This document shows positions 8,081-17,761 of a DNA stretch of 49,541 bases, piece by piece. Source of the DNA: Bacteroidales bacterium (GTDB lineage Bacteria > Bacteroidota > Bacteroidia > Bacteroidales > P3); the NCBI GenBank assembly GCA_016296345.1, contig JAEDJL010000007.1, forward strand, positions 1-49,541, written 5' to 3'. Position numbers and translations under genes: made by a program. Each line of letters starts with the position of its first letter. Positions within the stretch are counted from its first letter, which is position 1. The notes below the pieces were generated by a model. That model did no database searches, had not been told where the DNA came from, and saw only the letters and a program-made list of their open reading frames with translations.

Positions 8081-9286
8081 TTATTTTATCAAAGAAAGCA
8101 CAGAGACAGATTCTTCTATTAACCAAGTAGTAAATACATTCCCAAACAAAAGCGACTCAAGTCCAACTGCACCTAATATACCCCTTATCTGAAATAAGAT
8201 ATTATACACTAAAAATGGGGATAAGACAGTAATTACCTTATAAAAACCATTACTCTCATTAGGTTGTTTTGAAAGTATCAATACATAAAGACAGCAAAAC
8301 AAAAAATTAGATAAATCTGAATAACGTCCTCCCCATTCAGTCATAGATGTAATCCCAACAAATGACCCAATCAACAAAGCCACTACAAATACGTCTCGAA
8401 GCCTTGAATCACTTCCAAAGAGCATCTTACTATTCAGATAGATATAAAAAGCCAAAAAGATATTAATATACTTCCATAGGATCTTATAAGATTGAGAGAA
8501 CCAATTGTGCTCTAAAAACTCCGCATTAATGTAACTTTCATTGCGAGCAACATAATTATCAGGGAGATATTGTTCAAATATCTTAGCCAAAGCATTAATA
8601 TCCAACGAATCGAGGATATTTACAAGAAAAAACAAAACTACAAATGGCAATAGGCTTCTTCTCGGGAAAAGCCTATAAACAAGCAATAACGCTAAAGGGT
8701 ACAAAAAAGAAAAATGTATAAAGATAGACAGAACCGAAAACAGTACATACTTATTTTTACCATCAAGAACGAATGGCAACGCTCCAAGTAGAAACACCTG
8801 TAATGCCATCCACCAACGATGAGTACACAAAAAAGTACGAGGAATCAAGAATAGTAAAAACAAAAGAACAAGAGAGAAAAAATTAGTGTACTCAAGCCTT
8901 TTTGCAATATACGCAAAGTTAAAACCGAAACATAATCCCATCAGCATTGCGAGAATACCGGCATATAACTGAGAATTTGAAGTAAACCGAGATATCAGCC
9001 ATGTCATAAAAGGAAGATAATAATCGATTTGATTACCTTCGTTTAAAGAAAAGAAATACTCCAAGAAAGAGATGTTGCCATCATTAGATAAATACAAAAA
9101 GTTTTGAACGTATCGGCCAAAATCATTAGTATCAGTGATAGTAATCTGTGTCCCAAAGAAAAAGAAAAAGAGAGCAAACAACCATGGAAACGATTTAACA
9201 GCATTGTTCTTTATTGAATAGAAAATTCCAAAAAACGGAAACACTGCCTCAACCGCTATATATTTGTAATCATTTTTTAATGCCAT
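8081..9286 (-). CDS. EpsG-family / Wzy-like oligosaccharide polymerase
   Basis: This 401-residue protein is almost entirely hydrophobic, with about 9-11 predicted membrane segments. It has the EpsG-like features of a TDTNDFGRYVQNF region near the N-terminus and a later IHFSFLYPLALLL segment. Such proteins polymerise lipid-linked repeat units of surface polysaccharide in the inner membrane. It follows the flippase gene with a one-base gap, the expected partnership in Wzx/Wzy-dependent assembly. The coding sequence is clearly more AT-rich than the sugar-nucleotide genes further right, which is typical of exchanged polymerase and flippase genes. It is the last gene of the locus before the IS66 element. 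An O-antigen ligase-like role is less likely but not excluded. Confidence 0.7.
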   Translation of the reverse strand: MALKNDYKYIAVEAVFPFFGIFYSIKNNAVKSFPWLFALFFFFFGTQITITDTNDFGRYVQNFLYLSNDGNISFLEYFFSLNEGNQIDYYLPFMTWLISRFTSNSQLYAGILAMLMGLCFGFNFAYIAKRLEYTNFFSLVLLFLLFLIPRTFLCTHRWWMALQVFLLGALPFVLDGKNKYVLFSVLSIFIHFSFLYPLALLLVYRLFPRRSLLPFVVLFFLVNILDSLDINALAKIFEQYLPDNYVARNESYINAEFLEHNWFSQSYKILWKYINIFLAFYIYLNSKMLFGSDSRLRDVFVVALLIGSFVGITSMTEWGGRYSDLSNFLFCCLYVLILSKQPNESNGFYKVITVLSPFLVYNILFQIRGILGAVGLESLLFGNVFTTWLIEESVSVLSLIK

Positions 9287-9287
9287 A

Positions 9288-10766
9288 TTATTTCGATTTT
9301 TTGAGTCTCAACAAAGCCTGAAGGTAATTAACCCCTATTATTTTAGATGATAAGAACAACAACACATAGTATATGACAATTGAGATGCATAATATTACAA
9401 AAGCATTATTTAAAGGGTATAGATAATGAAATACAAACGAGGTAAGACAAACCGACAATACCGTATGAATCAATATCTTAGACAGAACAAATATCATTTC
9501 TTTATTTATCACTCTGATATTTTCCTTGAGTAACAAATATGCTCCAGGAATAAAATATTTGGAGCAAGCATTTAATGCTACAAAGACTGCAGTGATGATG
9601 TATGGATTTCCTATTTCTAAATAGACCAATAAAAGATTGATTATCCAAAGTAATGTCGTGCATAATACATCTATCCAAAAGCTCTGTTTACTTTTGCCAA
9701 TAGCACTTAGGATTACAGAAAAAGGAAACATCTCTACAAAATTAAACATCAATACTATACGGAAATAAATGTATGAGTTAGTATACGCATCGCCATAAAG
9801 AAACTGCATGATTTCTCTTGCATAGGCAAAAGCAAACACAATCAACGGTATCATCAAAACAAAAATTTGCTTTGATGAATTATATAAGGTTTGCAATGGA
9901 TTACTATAATTACAATCAGTGCTTGCTTTAGCAAACATAGGGGTTAGCAACATTCTCACAGGTGCTATAAAAATAGGAGCAAAAGGCAACGTCATATAAC
10001 CATTGGAATATTCAGCAAAAGCTTCCGTGCCATAATATCGACTAATAAAAAATTGAGTTGCTGAAGTAAAAAACATAAATACAATGGAAGACCCCATAAT
10101 TGGCAGTGTATAAGCAAATACTTCTTTATATAAATTCGGCATTTTCTGTTCATCAATTCCCTTATAAACTCTATTCTTAGCAATAATAGAAATAATAAAA
10201 GCCACAAATGAGGCGACTCCCCATCCAGCCAAAGCATATCTATAATCATTCTTTATAAATATCACAGGAACAACGATACAAACAAGCATAAATAATCGAG
10301 TGACAATATTATAAACAGCAACAAATCGCGTATTTTTATTAACTGTATAAATACCTTCAACACCAAGAGTAGGCAGTGTGAATAATGGGAATACTGAAAA
10401 GATTTTTAAGCCAATTGCCAATTCAGGATTATTTAATAAATTAGCTATTAACGAAGAAAATGCAAATAAAACAATTGAACACACTAACCCCAAGGCAAAT
10501 AAAAGAGCATTTATATTCTTGACAATATACTTACCTTCAGCATCACTATATCTTGGAAGAAAGTATGTAAATACAGCTGGCAATCCGGCCTGAAATACAG
10601 TTATTAGAATATGATAGACATACATTATTTGCTTATATGTACCATATTCAACTTTATCAAAATATCGAGAAAGAATAGCTGAACTTACTATACCTACAGC
10701 CATGCTACATACATAACTGATGCTGAGCCACAAGGCTTGATTAAAGTTGGATTTTGATGTACTCAT
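9288..10766 (-). CDS. Wzx-like polysaccharide flippase (MOP superfamily)
   Basis: The 492-residue product has about 12-14 membrane segments and opens with an LWLSISYVCSMAVGIVSSAI segment followed by RYFDKVEYGTYKQ, the typical start of the polysaccharide transport branch of the MOP/MATE exporters. It would flip undecaprenyl-linked repeat units across the inner membrane. The start codon overlaps the end of the broken acyltransferase gene by 4 bases, so translation was once coupled. It is AT-rich like the polymerase gene next to it. Substrate cannot be deduced from the sequence. Confidence 0.8.
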   Translation of the reverse strand: MSTSKSNFNQALWLSISYVCSMAVGIVSSAILSRYFDKVEYGTYKQIMYVYHILITVFQAGLPAVFTYFLPRYSDAEGKYIVKNINALLFALGLVCSIVLFAFSSLIANLLNNPELAIGLKIFSVFPLFTLPTLGVEGIYTVNKNTRFVAVYNIVTRLFMLVCIVVPVIFIKNDYRYALAGWGVASFVAFIISIIAKNRVYKGIDEQKMPNLYKEVFAYTLPIMGSSIVFMFFTSATQFFISRYYGTEAFAEYSNGYMTLPFAPIFIAPVRMLLTPMFAKASTDCNYSNPLQTLYNSSKQIFVLMIPLIVFAFAYAREIMQFLYGDAYTNSYIYFRIVLMFNFVEMFPFSVILSAIGKSKQSFWIDVLCTTLLWIINLLLVYLEIGNPYIITAVFVALNACSKYFIPGAYLLLKENIRVINKEMIFVLSKILIHTVLSVCLTSFVFHYLYPLNNAFVILCISIVIYYVLLFLSSKIIGVNYLQALLRLKKSK

Positions 10767-11742
10767 ATCATTTTATTTACAACAGGGAGTTTTTTAGAAA
10801 CTACTGTAAGAAGGATACTTGAGAATAACGTTATAATTAGGCAAACAATTGGAATCCAGTAAACTCCGAGAATTTCAGGTATGTCAGTTTTGTAATATAT
10901 TAATTGTATGACAAATTGATGGTAGATATATATACCAAAGGACATTGATACCAAATAAAGGTATTGTTTTGACAATCGGTTTCGGGTTTGAGTAAATGTG
11001 TTTGCTAAAGACATAAAACAGAACACCCCCCAATTTGGTACTTAGCTCGATAATTTTATATAACGGATACATGCCTATTGTTGACCTGTGATCTACGTAA
11101 TAGTAGAAAATCAAAAATAGGAATATGTATGATATTGTTAACGCAAGAGTCACTCTGATATTTGGTTTAAACATATCATAGGAAAGGAATCCGACATAAA
11201 AGAAAACATAATACATAAACGCTTGTTTCAGACATAAAAAAAATCTGTCACTACAGGAGAAACAAAATAAAGGCAACAGTATAACTAAATACTTCTTTTT
11301 AGAATATTTTTGAGGCGTTAGGCTAATGATTATCCAATGTATAATAAAACACCAAAACAACATAAGCAGAAACCAAAGATGACTTTTTCCATGTAATATT
11401 TGTTGTACAAAACCATCCACGCTGTAATTGCCACCACTACCTATAAGGACGTAATATAATGTTTCAAAAAAATATATGAGATTAATAGTCTGTGCGTTTT
11501 TTTTGAAATCAACTGCTTCAAACTTAGAACGCCTGCCCTTTTTACCTGAAAGGCATAAATGTAACAGTGAATAATTGCAATGAACAGCAAATAGCTACAC
11601 GCTGAACCCATTTATATATTTCAATATTATCAGCATTCTCCCATGGAGATTCCCATACTCCAGCATAAATGGCAAAAACATGATTTACTACAATAAGTAA
11701 TATAATCAAGGGCCTTAGAAAATCAATATTTAATAATCTCAT
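10763..11742 (-). pseudogene. Acyltransferase family 3 (O-acetyltransferase), frameshifted
   Basis: Three frames together give one membrane acyltransferase. 11742 onwards encodes MRLLNIDFLRPLIILLIVVN (the family start with its NHVF histidine). After a frameshift near 11565 the sequence continues through KKGRRSKFEAV and SVDGFVQQILHGKSHLWFL. After a second shift near 11026-11031 it ends with SMSFGIYIYHQFVIQL. The second shift falls in a run of six G on the coding strand (six C at 11026-11031); five G would restore the frame. Such enzymes O-acetylate capsule or O-antigen sugars. As read, the gene is inactive. Upstream sequence (11743-11819) shows no other gene. Confidence 0.75.
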
Positions 11743-11819
11743 ATAGCAACATTTGTTCTGACTGATGGTATCGAACCATAAACCTTTCGGTTTCTCCTTT
11801 TGCAGCCAGAATTAGTGAT

Positions 11820-13088
11820 TTATAGACGAGCATCAATAATGCTTCTATCAAGTGTGCATTTCACATCAAAAATAACATGCTTCTCCTTGAGGAGCGAAAC
11901 CACATCCACTCCCTCGAATGCCTTATGAGCTACAGCGGCAATGGCTGCATCGAACTTTTCCTTCGGCAATTCGTTGACTACCTCAATGCCGTATTCATGT
12001 TTTGCAATAGCAGGGTTTGCCCAAGGGTCATAGACTGTTACATTCACATTGTACTCACGAAGGGCTTTGTAGATGTCGATGACTTTGGTGTTACGCACGT
12101 CAGGGCAATTCTCCTTAAAGGTGAAACCAAGAATGATAAGCTCTGAGTTCAGGACCTGTATTCCTTTCTTCAGCATGTGTTTCACTGTCTCAAGCGCAAC
12201 GTACTCACCCATGCCGTCGTTCATTCTGCGACCTGCGAGTATTATCTCAGGGTTATGTCCGTGACGTTGGGCGCATTGAGCAAGGTAATAAGGGTCAACG
12301 CCTATACAATGTCCACCAACGAGTCCGGGACGGAATGGAAGGAAGTTCCATTTTGTACCTGCCGCTTCAAGCACGTCAAGCGTGTCAATGCCCATCTTGG
12401 TGAAGATGTGAGAGAGTTCGTTTACGAAAGCAATGTTGATGTCACGTTGACTGTTCTCGATAACCTTGGCTGCCTCCGCCACCTTGATTGACGGGGCAAG
12501 ATGTGTGCCTGCAACAATAACACTCGAATATACTTCATTGACATACTTGCCGATTTCTGGTGTAGAGCCTGATGTCACTTTCTTAATCTTCTCAACAGTA
12601 TGAAGCTTATCGCCCGGATTGATACGCTCAGGGGAATAGCCGGCGAAGAAATCCTCATTGTATTTCAAGCCTGAGACTTTCTCAACCACAGGGAGGCATT
12701 CGTCTTCTGTAACACCGGGATATACTGTTGATTCATAAACAACAACATCTCCTTTTGAGATTACCTTACCAACTGTTGTAGATGCTCCATACAAAGGTGT
12801 GAGGTCAGGGTTGTTGTTCTCATCGACAGGGGTGGGAACGGCCACTACATAAAAGTTACAATCTCTTATATCATCTATATTTGAAGTACATTTAAATCCG
12901 TGATTCTTAATAGCATCTTGAAGAAGTTCATCAGCCACCTCCAATGTAGAATCATGTCCTGCCATAAGGGCTTCACAGCGTTTGGCATTCATATCGAAGC
13001 CTATGGTTTCGTACTTGGTTGAGAATAAACGTGCAAGTGGAAGACCTACATATCCGAGGCCTATCACACAAATTTTTGTTTCTTTCAT
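11820..13088 (-). CDS. UDP-N-acetyl-hexosamine 6-dehydrogenase (TviB/WbpO-like)
   Basis: At 422 residues this matches the length of UDP-GalNAc/UDP-GlcNAc 6-dehydrogenases. The N-terminus has the Rossmann motif VIGLGYVGLPLA, and the central region has PGLVGGHCIGVDPYYL with the catalytic cysteine; GFTFKENCPDVRNTK lies in the C-terminal NAD/UDP-binding domain. It oxidises C6 of the N-acetyl sugar to a uronic acid in two NAD-dependent steps. With the 4-epimerase gene just upstream it forms a TviB-TviC-like pair that would make UDP-GalNAcA. The two genes are separated by an inserted four-helix-bundle gene. UDP-ManNAc dehydrogenase is the main alternative. Confidence 0.82.
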   Translation of the reverse strand: MKETKICVIGLGYVGLPLARLFSTKYETIGFDMNAKRCEALMAGHDSTLEVADELLQDAIKNHGFKCTSNIDDIRDCNFYVVAVPTPVDENNNPDLTPLYGASTTVGKVISKGDVVVYESTVYPGVTEDECLPVVEKVSGLKYNEDFFAGYSPERINPGDKLHTVEKIKKVTSGSTPEIGKYVNEVYSSVIVAGTHLAPSIKVAEAAKVIENSQRDINIAFVNELSHIFTKMGIDTLDVLEAAGTKWNFLPFRPGLVGGHCIGVDPYYLAQCAQRHGHNPEIILAGRRMNDGMGEYVALETVKHMLKKGIQVLNSELIILGFTFKENCPDVRNTKVIDIYKALREYNVNVTVYDPWANPAIAKHEYGIEVVNELPKEKFDAAIAAVAHKAFEGVDVVSLLKEKHVIFDVKCTLDRSIIDARL

Positions 13089-13131
13089 TGTATATATAAT
13101 TTTTTATTGGATTAAAAAAATTATGTCTATG

Positions 13132-13516
13132 GTCAACAGTCAATGGGTCATATTGGAAAGATACTGGATAAGTTTGAAGAGCCCACTGGAAATGCTCATT
13201 AGTTTATTGTGGAGCTCAGCTCTTCTTTCGGGAGTAAAGAACTTTCTATCTTCACACAAGTAAAGCATCGATCGAACTTCACCACATGAACCTTTTGAAA
13301 TATTGAGAAAGTTTATGTACTTAGCATCAGAACCTGATTCACATCCTTCGGCAATATTATTCATGATGCTAACGGCCGCTCTTTGAATTTGATCTCGGGA
13401 ACCATAATCACGGCAGTTTTCCATCATATCATAGATATCATTGACGAACTTACGTGAATCTTACCAAACTCGCAAACTCTCAAAACTCCTCTCTGCCATA
13501 CCTATTGACTGTTGAC
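13132..13516. repeat. Inverted-repeat-bounded insertion carrying a four-helix-bundle gene
   Basis: GTCAACAGTCAAT occurs at 13132-13144 on the plus strand and, exactly inverted, at 13504-13516. The right arm is extended by a further related repeat (GTCAATA). The 13-bp arms enclose the four-helix-bundle gene, and the left arm contains that gene's stop codon. The unit interrupts the epimerase-dehydrogenase pair, which suggests a small mobile or once-mobile cassette. Confidence 0.55.
13140..13499 (-). pseudogene. Four helix bundle protein (S23-like) with premature stop
   Basis: The C-terminal 95 residues (from ATG at 13427) match the four helix bundle family related to the protein encoded in 23S rRNA intervening sequences: RDQIQRAAVSIMNNIAEGCE and the following helices. 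Upstream in the same frame an ATG at 13499 gives MAERSFESLRVW, then a TAA at 13463..13461, then DSRKFVNDIYDMMENC. The family consensus at this place is VWQ, so a CAA-to-TAA change most likely broke the gene at codon 13. Restart at the ATG ATG around 13427 could still give a protein lacking the first helix. The family's function is not established. Confidence 0.7.
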
Positions 13517-13526
13517 TATTGACCTG

Positions 13527-14501
13527 TTATAAATTCTCCTTGTACCACTCAATAGCCGCTTCAATGCCCCGCTCGAAACTCCATTGTGGGTCGTAGCCCA
13601 AAAGGCGCTTTGCCTTGCTTATATCAGCGTTTGAGTGTTTTATATCGCCGGGACGGTCGGGACCAAACTCAGGTTCAACATCAACGCCAAGGGCTTTGGT
13701 AAGTCCGTAATAAATATCAATTAGATACTCTCTGCCACCGTATGCTATGTTAAACGCCTCTCCGGCGGCTTCTTTCGGAGCCACACAAGCCTTGAGGTTG
13801 GCTTCAATCACGTTTTCTATATAGGTAAAGTCGCGGGACTGCTTACCATCTCCGTTAATCTTACATTTCTGTCCATTGAGGAGCAGTTTTATAAACTTTG
13901 GAATCACCGCGGCGTATGCTCCGTCAGGATCTTGCCTGCGACCGAAAACATTAAAGTACCTCAGTCCATAAGTATCAAGTCCATAGTGTTTAGTGTATTG
14001 CTTTGCCCACTCCTCATCACAGCGCTTTGAAACAGCGTAAGGACTCAAGAGATTGCCTTCTATGCCTTCCTTTTTAGGGAGGTTAGGTTCATCGCCATAC
14101 ACAGAGCTTGATGAGGCATAGACGAATTTCTTCACTCCGTTCTGACGAGCCGCCTCCAACATATTCAGAGTTCCCTGAATATTATTAAGTGAATAGAATA
14201 GCGGCATCTCTATCGAGCGAGGTACGCTACCCCATGCAGCTTGATTGAGGACATAATCGACACCCTTGCAGGCATTCATACAAGTGTCGAGGTCTTTGAT
14301 GTCTCCTTTTATGAATTCATAGTTTGGGTTGTCAAGGAACATATCCACGTTCTTCTGCTTACCCGTGGAGAGGTCGTCCAATGCCCTGACCTTGTATCCT
14401 AATTTCAAAATAGTCTCACATAGGTTACTACCTATAAACCCCGCTGCCCCTGTTACTAGAAACAACGAATTTTGCGGAAAATTCAAATCTGTGTATGACA
14501 T
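13527..14501 (-). CDS. UDP-N-acetylglucosamine 4-epimerase (TviC/WbpP-like)
   Basis: This 324-residue extended short-chain dehydrogenase has the NAD motif VTGAAGFIGSNL, the catalytic serine region YASSSSVYGDE, and YAVSKRCDEE holding the YxxxK pair. RYFNVFGRRQDPDGAYAAVI is typical of the GlcNAc-type 4-epimerases. It interconverts UDP-GlcNAc and UDP-GalNAc, feeding the dehydrogenase encoded downstream. It starts 17 bases after the ugd stop codon. A UDP-glucuronate epimerase activity is possible given the neighbouring ugd, but the length and motifs favour the N-acetyl substrate. Confidence 0.82.
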   Translation of the reverse strand: MSYTDLNFPQNSLFLVTGAAGFIGSNLCETILKLGYKVRALDDLSTGKQKNVDMFLDNPNYEFIKGDIKDLDTCMNACKGVDYVLNQAAWGSVPRSIEMPLFYSLNNIQGTLNMLEAARQNGVKKFVYASSSSVYGDEPNLPKKEGIEGNLLSPYAVSKRCDEEWAKQYTKHYGLDTYGLRYFNVFGRRQDPDGAYAAVIPKFIKLLLNGQKCKINGDGKQSRDFTYIENVIEANLKACVAPKEAAGEAFNIAYGGREYLIDIYYGLTKALGVDVEPEFGPDRPGDIKHSNADISKAKRLLGYDPQWSFERGIEAAIEWYKENL

Positions 14502-14518
14502 CTGTTATTATCTTCTCC

Positions 14519-15757
14519 TTAATCTCTCTTAAAAATATCTCTTGTATATACTTTATCAGCTACGTCGTCTAAGCAACTGTCATAGCGGTTGGCTATTATT
14601 GCCTGACTTTGTTGTTTGAAAGTGTCTAAATCGTTCACTATCTTGCTTCCAAAGAATGTGCTGCCATCTTCGAGTGTCGGTTCGTAAATAATGATTGTAG
14701 CACCCTTGGCTTTGATACGTTTCATTACCCCTTGGATACTGCTTTGACGGAAATTGTCGCTGTTGGACTTCATTGTGAGGCGATACACTCCTATCACGCA
14801 TTGTTTCTCGTCCGCAGGACTGAAATCACCTCTGTTGTAATAGTCATAGTAACCTGCTTTCTTCAACACTTGGTCGGCAATGAAGTCTTTACGAGTGCGA
14901 TTGCTTTCTACTATTGCACTCATCATGTTTTGCGGAACATCTGCATAGTTTGCCAATAGTTGCTTTGTATCTTTTGGCAGGCAGTATCCTCCGTAACCAA
15001 ACGACGGATTGTTGTAATGGTTGCCGATACGAGGGTCAAGACATACGCCTTCTATTATCTGCTGAGTATTCAAGTCTTTTAGTTCCGCATACGTATCCAA
15101 TTCATTGAAGTAACTTACTCTCAAAGCGAGATAAGTGTTCGCAAATAGTTTCACAGCTTCTGCCTCTGTCGAACCCATATAGAGCATAGGTACATTCTTC
15201 TCTATCGCACCTTCTCTGACAAGGACTGCAAATTGTTTGGCTTTCTGCTCCAATTCCTTGTCCGATTGGTCATATCCCACAATAATTCTTGACGGATAAA
15301 GATTATCGTACAAAGCCTTGCTTTCTCTCAAAAACTCCGGAGCAAAGATGATATTCTTTGTATTGAACTTCTTGCGAACGCTCTCCGTATAACCAACAGG
15401 TACTGTACTCTTGATAACCATCAAAGCACTTGGATTTATCTCCAAAACCTTCGATATTACATCTTCAACTGCCGAAGTATCAAAGAAATTCTTTGTACTG
15501 TCATAGTTGGTAGGTGCTGCAATGACTACAAATTCCGCATTGCCATATCCCTCTGTCGCATCAAGAGTAGCCCTCAAGCTCAAAGGTTTATTTGCCAAAT
15601 AGTCCTCTATGTAATCATCTTGAATGGGAGAACGCTTGTTGTTCACCATCTCTACACGTTCGGGTACAATATCCACCGCTACCACATCATTGTGCTGAGC
15701 CAACAATGTTGCAAGCGACAAGCCCACATATCCTGTTCCTGCAACTGCTATTTTCAT
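14519..15757 (-). CDS. ugd: UDP-glucose 6-dehydrogenase
   Basis: The 412-residue protein starts MKIAVAGTGYVGLSLATLLA (Rossmann fold) and has IKSTVPVGYT, FAPEFLRESKALYDNL and FGYGGYCLPKDTKQL with the catalytic cysteine, all hallmarks of UDP-glucose dehydrogenase in the shorter form common in Bacteroidota. It makes UDP-glucuronate from UDP-glucose with two NAD+. Together with the UDP-HexNAc dehydrogenase it indicates a strongly acidic polysaccharide. It lies 26 bases downstream of the PglF/WbpM-like gene on the same strand. Confidence 0.9.
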   Translation of the reverse strand: MKIAVAGTGYVGLSLATLLAQHNDVVAVDIVPERVEMVNNKRSPIQDDYIEDYLANKPLSLRATLDATEGYGNAEFVVIAAPTNYDSTKNFFDTSAVEDVISKVLEINPSALMVIKSTVPVGYTESVRKKFNTKNIIFAPEFLRESKALYDNLYPSRIIVGYDQSDKELEQKAKQFAVLVREGAIEKNVPMLYMGSTEAEAVKLFANTYLALRVSYFNELDTYAELKDLNTQQIIEGVCLDPRIGNHYNNPSFGYGGYCLPKDTKQLLANYADVPQNMMSAIVESNRTRKDFIADQVLKKAGYYDYYNRGDFSPADEKQCVIGVYRLTMKSNSDNFRQSSIQGVMKRIKAKGATIIIYEPTLEDGSTFFGSKIVNDLDTFKQQSQAIIANRYDSCLDDVADKVYTRDIFKRD

Positions 15758-15783
15758 CTTGTTCTTTCTTTCTAAGTTTGTAA

Positions 15784-17697
15784 TTAAGCGTCCAACGCTT
15801 CGTATTTCGATTGTTTGCTCTTATATTCGGGAACAATCTCTTTCATTATCTTGACTATCGCCATATCATCAAAGGTAAATGAAGCTTCGTATAGTCTTGC
15901 CTCATTCTCAACAACGCTTTGATAATCGTATTCACTGACGGAGGCAATCATTATTTTTGGATGTATTGTCGGCTTGGTCTGTTCCTTATCCGAAAGGACC
16001 TCTTCGTAAAGCTTCTCTCCCTCTCTCAATCCTGTTATCTTGATTTCTATATCCTTTGCACCCGAAAGGGCTATCATTCTTTTTGCCAAATCGACAATTC
16101 TCACCGGTTCACCCATGTCAAAGACAAATATTTCTCCTCCTTTACCCATTGTGCCTGCTTCAAGAACCAACTTACAGGCTTCGGGAATGAGCATAAAATA
16201 TCTGATAATATCCTTATGGGTTACGGTTATCGGCCCTCCGCGTTTAATCTGTTTTCTGAACAAAGGTATCACAGAGCCGTTTGAACCAAGCACATTTCCA
16301 AAACGAGTGGTAACAAACTGCGTTTCCCCCTCTACTTTACCCTCAACAATGGCTTTATTCAACGACTGACAGTAAATCTCGCAAATACGTTTTGAGCAAC
16401 CCATGACATTGGTTGGATTGACTGCCTTGTCGGTAGAAATCATCACAAACTTCTTTGTTCTGTATTTAACAGCAAGGTCTGCAATCACGCGAGTACCATA
16501 TATATTGTTCTGAACAGCGATTGCAGGATTGTCTTCCATCATCGGCACGTGCTTGTATGCAGCAGCGTGAAAGACATAATCCGGTCTGTTCTTTTCAAAG
16601 ATTACAGTCATGTATCCTTTGTTCGTTATGCTTGCAACAATCGTTTCCGCACAAACATCGGGGTGTTTGTATTGCATTGCCAAACGAACATCGTGCATAG
16701 GGGTTTCGGCTTGGTCTATCAATATCATCTTTCGAGGTTTGAAAATTGCAACTTGATTGACTATTTCCAAACCAATAGAACCTGCCGCACCTGTTATCAT
16801 TATCACCTTGCCTCTCAACTGCTCGCCAATCGCTTCCATGTCCACCTCAATTTTCTCTCTTGGCAAAAGGTCTTCAATTTCCACTTCTCTGAGGTGTTCG
16901 GAACGATACTCGCTCTTGCCGTCCCACTCTTCTGTAGGAGGCACCATCATGATTTTAATTCCTGCATCAATCAAAGCAGTAATCAAATCTTGACGAGTTC
17001 TGAAATAATCTATTTGGTGAGTAGAAACAATCAACACAGTAGCATTGGCTTCCTTCATGTGTTTGATAAGGTTCGGACCGTCTTTTCTCACCTTTACACC
17101 CAAAAGATATTTGGTTTCCAAGTCTCCTTGCGGAGAAACAAATCCAACCAAGGAATACTTTTGCGGTATTTGGTTTTGAATGCTTTTTGCGATAGACACG
17201 CCACCTGTGCGAACTCCGTAAACGAAAGCCCTCTGTGTGTTGTTATCTTTTCGGATAATATCAAATGCCCCCTTCACAAACAGTCTCTCAAACCACATAA
17301 GCATAGTTGAGAACACAAAAAGAATAAGCACCGCAGGCAAATCCGGCATTATGTCGTAGCCAAACGACTTCAACACAAGCGACGCCACAAACGTAAGCAC
17401 AGAACCCAACGTTGTAGCCGAAAGGACTTTCATCAAATCGACAAACGACGAATACCTTATCACTCCAACATAGGTATGGAACACCCTGAACGATATTCCA
17501 AAAAACAAAAGCGTCAAGAAAAGGCTCGCAGCAACCGAATAAAAAGGTTGATTAAAATAGCCTTTACCCAATTCGAGAGCCTCTGCCAAAAAGACAGAGA
17601 GCAACACTATTGCACTATCAAAGCACAATATCACCCAATAGGGCAATGTTCTCTTAGAGAAATACCCTCTGAAAATCTTGTAAATAAATCTTTTCAC
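15784..17697 (-). CDS. Membrane nucleotide-sugar 4,6-dehydratase (PglF/WbpM/CapD family)
   Basis: The 637-residue product has four or five N-terminal membrane segments (about 20-130), a nucleotide-binding region, and a C-terminal extended SDR domain with MITGAAGSIGLEI, HAAAYKHVPMMEDNP and MISTDKAVNPTNVMGCSKR. The Met in place of the SDR catalytic Tyr is the hallmark of this family. It dehydrates UDP-GlcNAc to a 4-keto-6-deoxy sugar, the first step to sugars such as QuiNAc, bacillosamine or FucNAc. It is the second gene of the locus, after the UpxY antiterminator, a common arrangement in Bacteroidales. No dedicated aminotransferase or reductase for the product is present in the window. Confidence 0.85.
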   Translation of the reverse strand: MKRFIYKIFRGYFSKRTLPYWVILCFDSAIVLLSVFLAEALELGKGYFNQPFYSVAASLFLTLLFFGISFRVFHTYVGVIRYSSFVDLMKVLSATTLGSVLTFVASLVLKSFGYDIMPDLPAVLILFVFSTMLMWFERLFVKGAFDIIRKDNNTQRAFVYGVRTGGVSIAKSIQNQIPQKYSLVGFVSPQGDLETKYLLGVKVRKDGPNLIKHMKEANATVLIVSTHQIDYFRTRQDLITALIDAGIKIMMVPPTEEWDGKSEYRSEHLREVEIEDLLPREKIEVDMEAIGEQLRGKVIMITGAAGSIGLEIVNQVAIFKPRKMILIDQAETPMHDVRLAMQYKHPDVCAETIVASITNKGYMTVIFEKNRPDYVFHAAAYKHVPMMEDNPAIAVQNNIYGTRVIADLAVKYRTKKFVMISTDKAVNPTNVMGCSKRICEIYCQSLNKAIVEGKVEGETQFVTTRFGNVLGSNGSVIPLFRKQIKRGGPITVTHKDIIRYFMLIPEACKLVLEAGTMGKGGEIFVFDMGEPVRIVDLAKRMIALSGAKDIEIKITGLREGEKLYEEVLSDKEQTKPTIHPKIMIASVSEYDYQSVVENEARLYEASFTFDDMAIVKIMKEIVPEYKSKQSKYEALDA

Positions 17698-17761
17698 GTC
17701 TATATTGTTTTAATTGATCTCAACAATTCGACGAAATGACAAGAAAATATGTTCAATCCTA

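Noticed and set aside
16549..17310. 253-residue plus-strand open frame
   Set aside because: It lies wholly inside the dehydratase gene on the opposite strand, which has clear family motifs.
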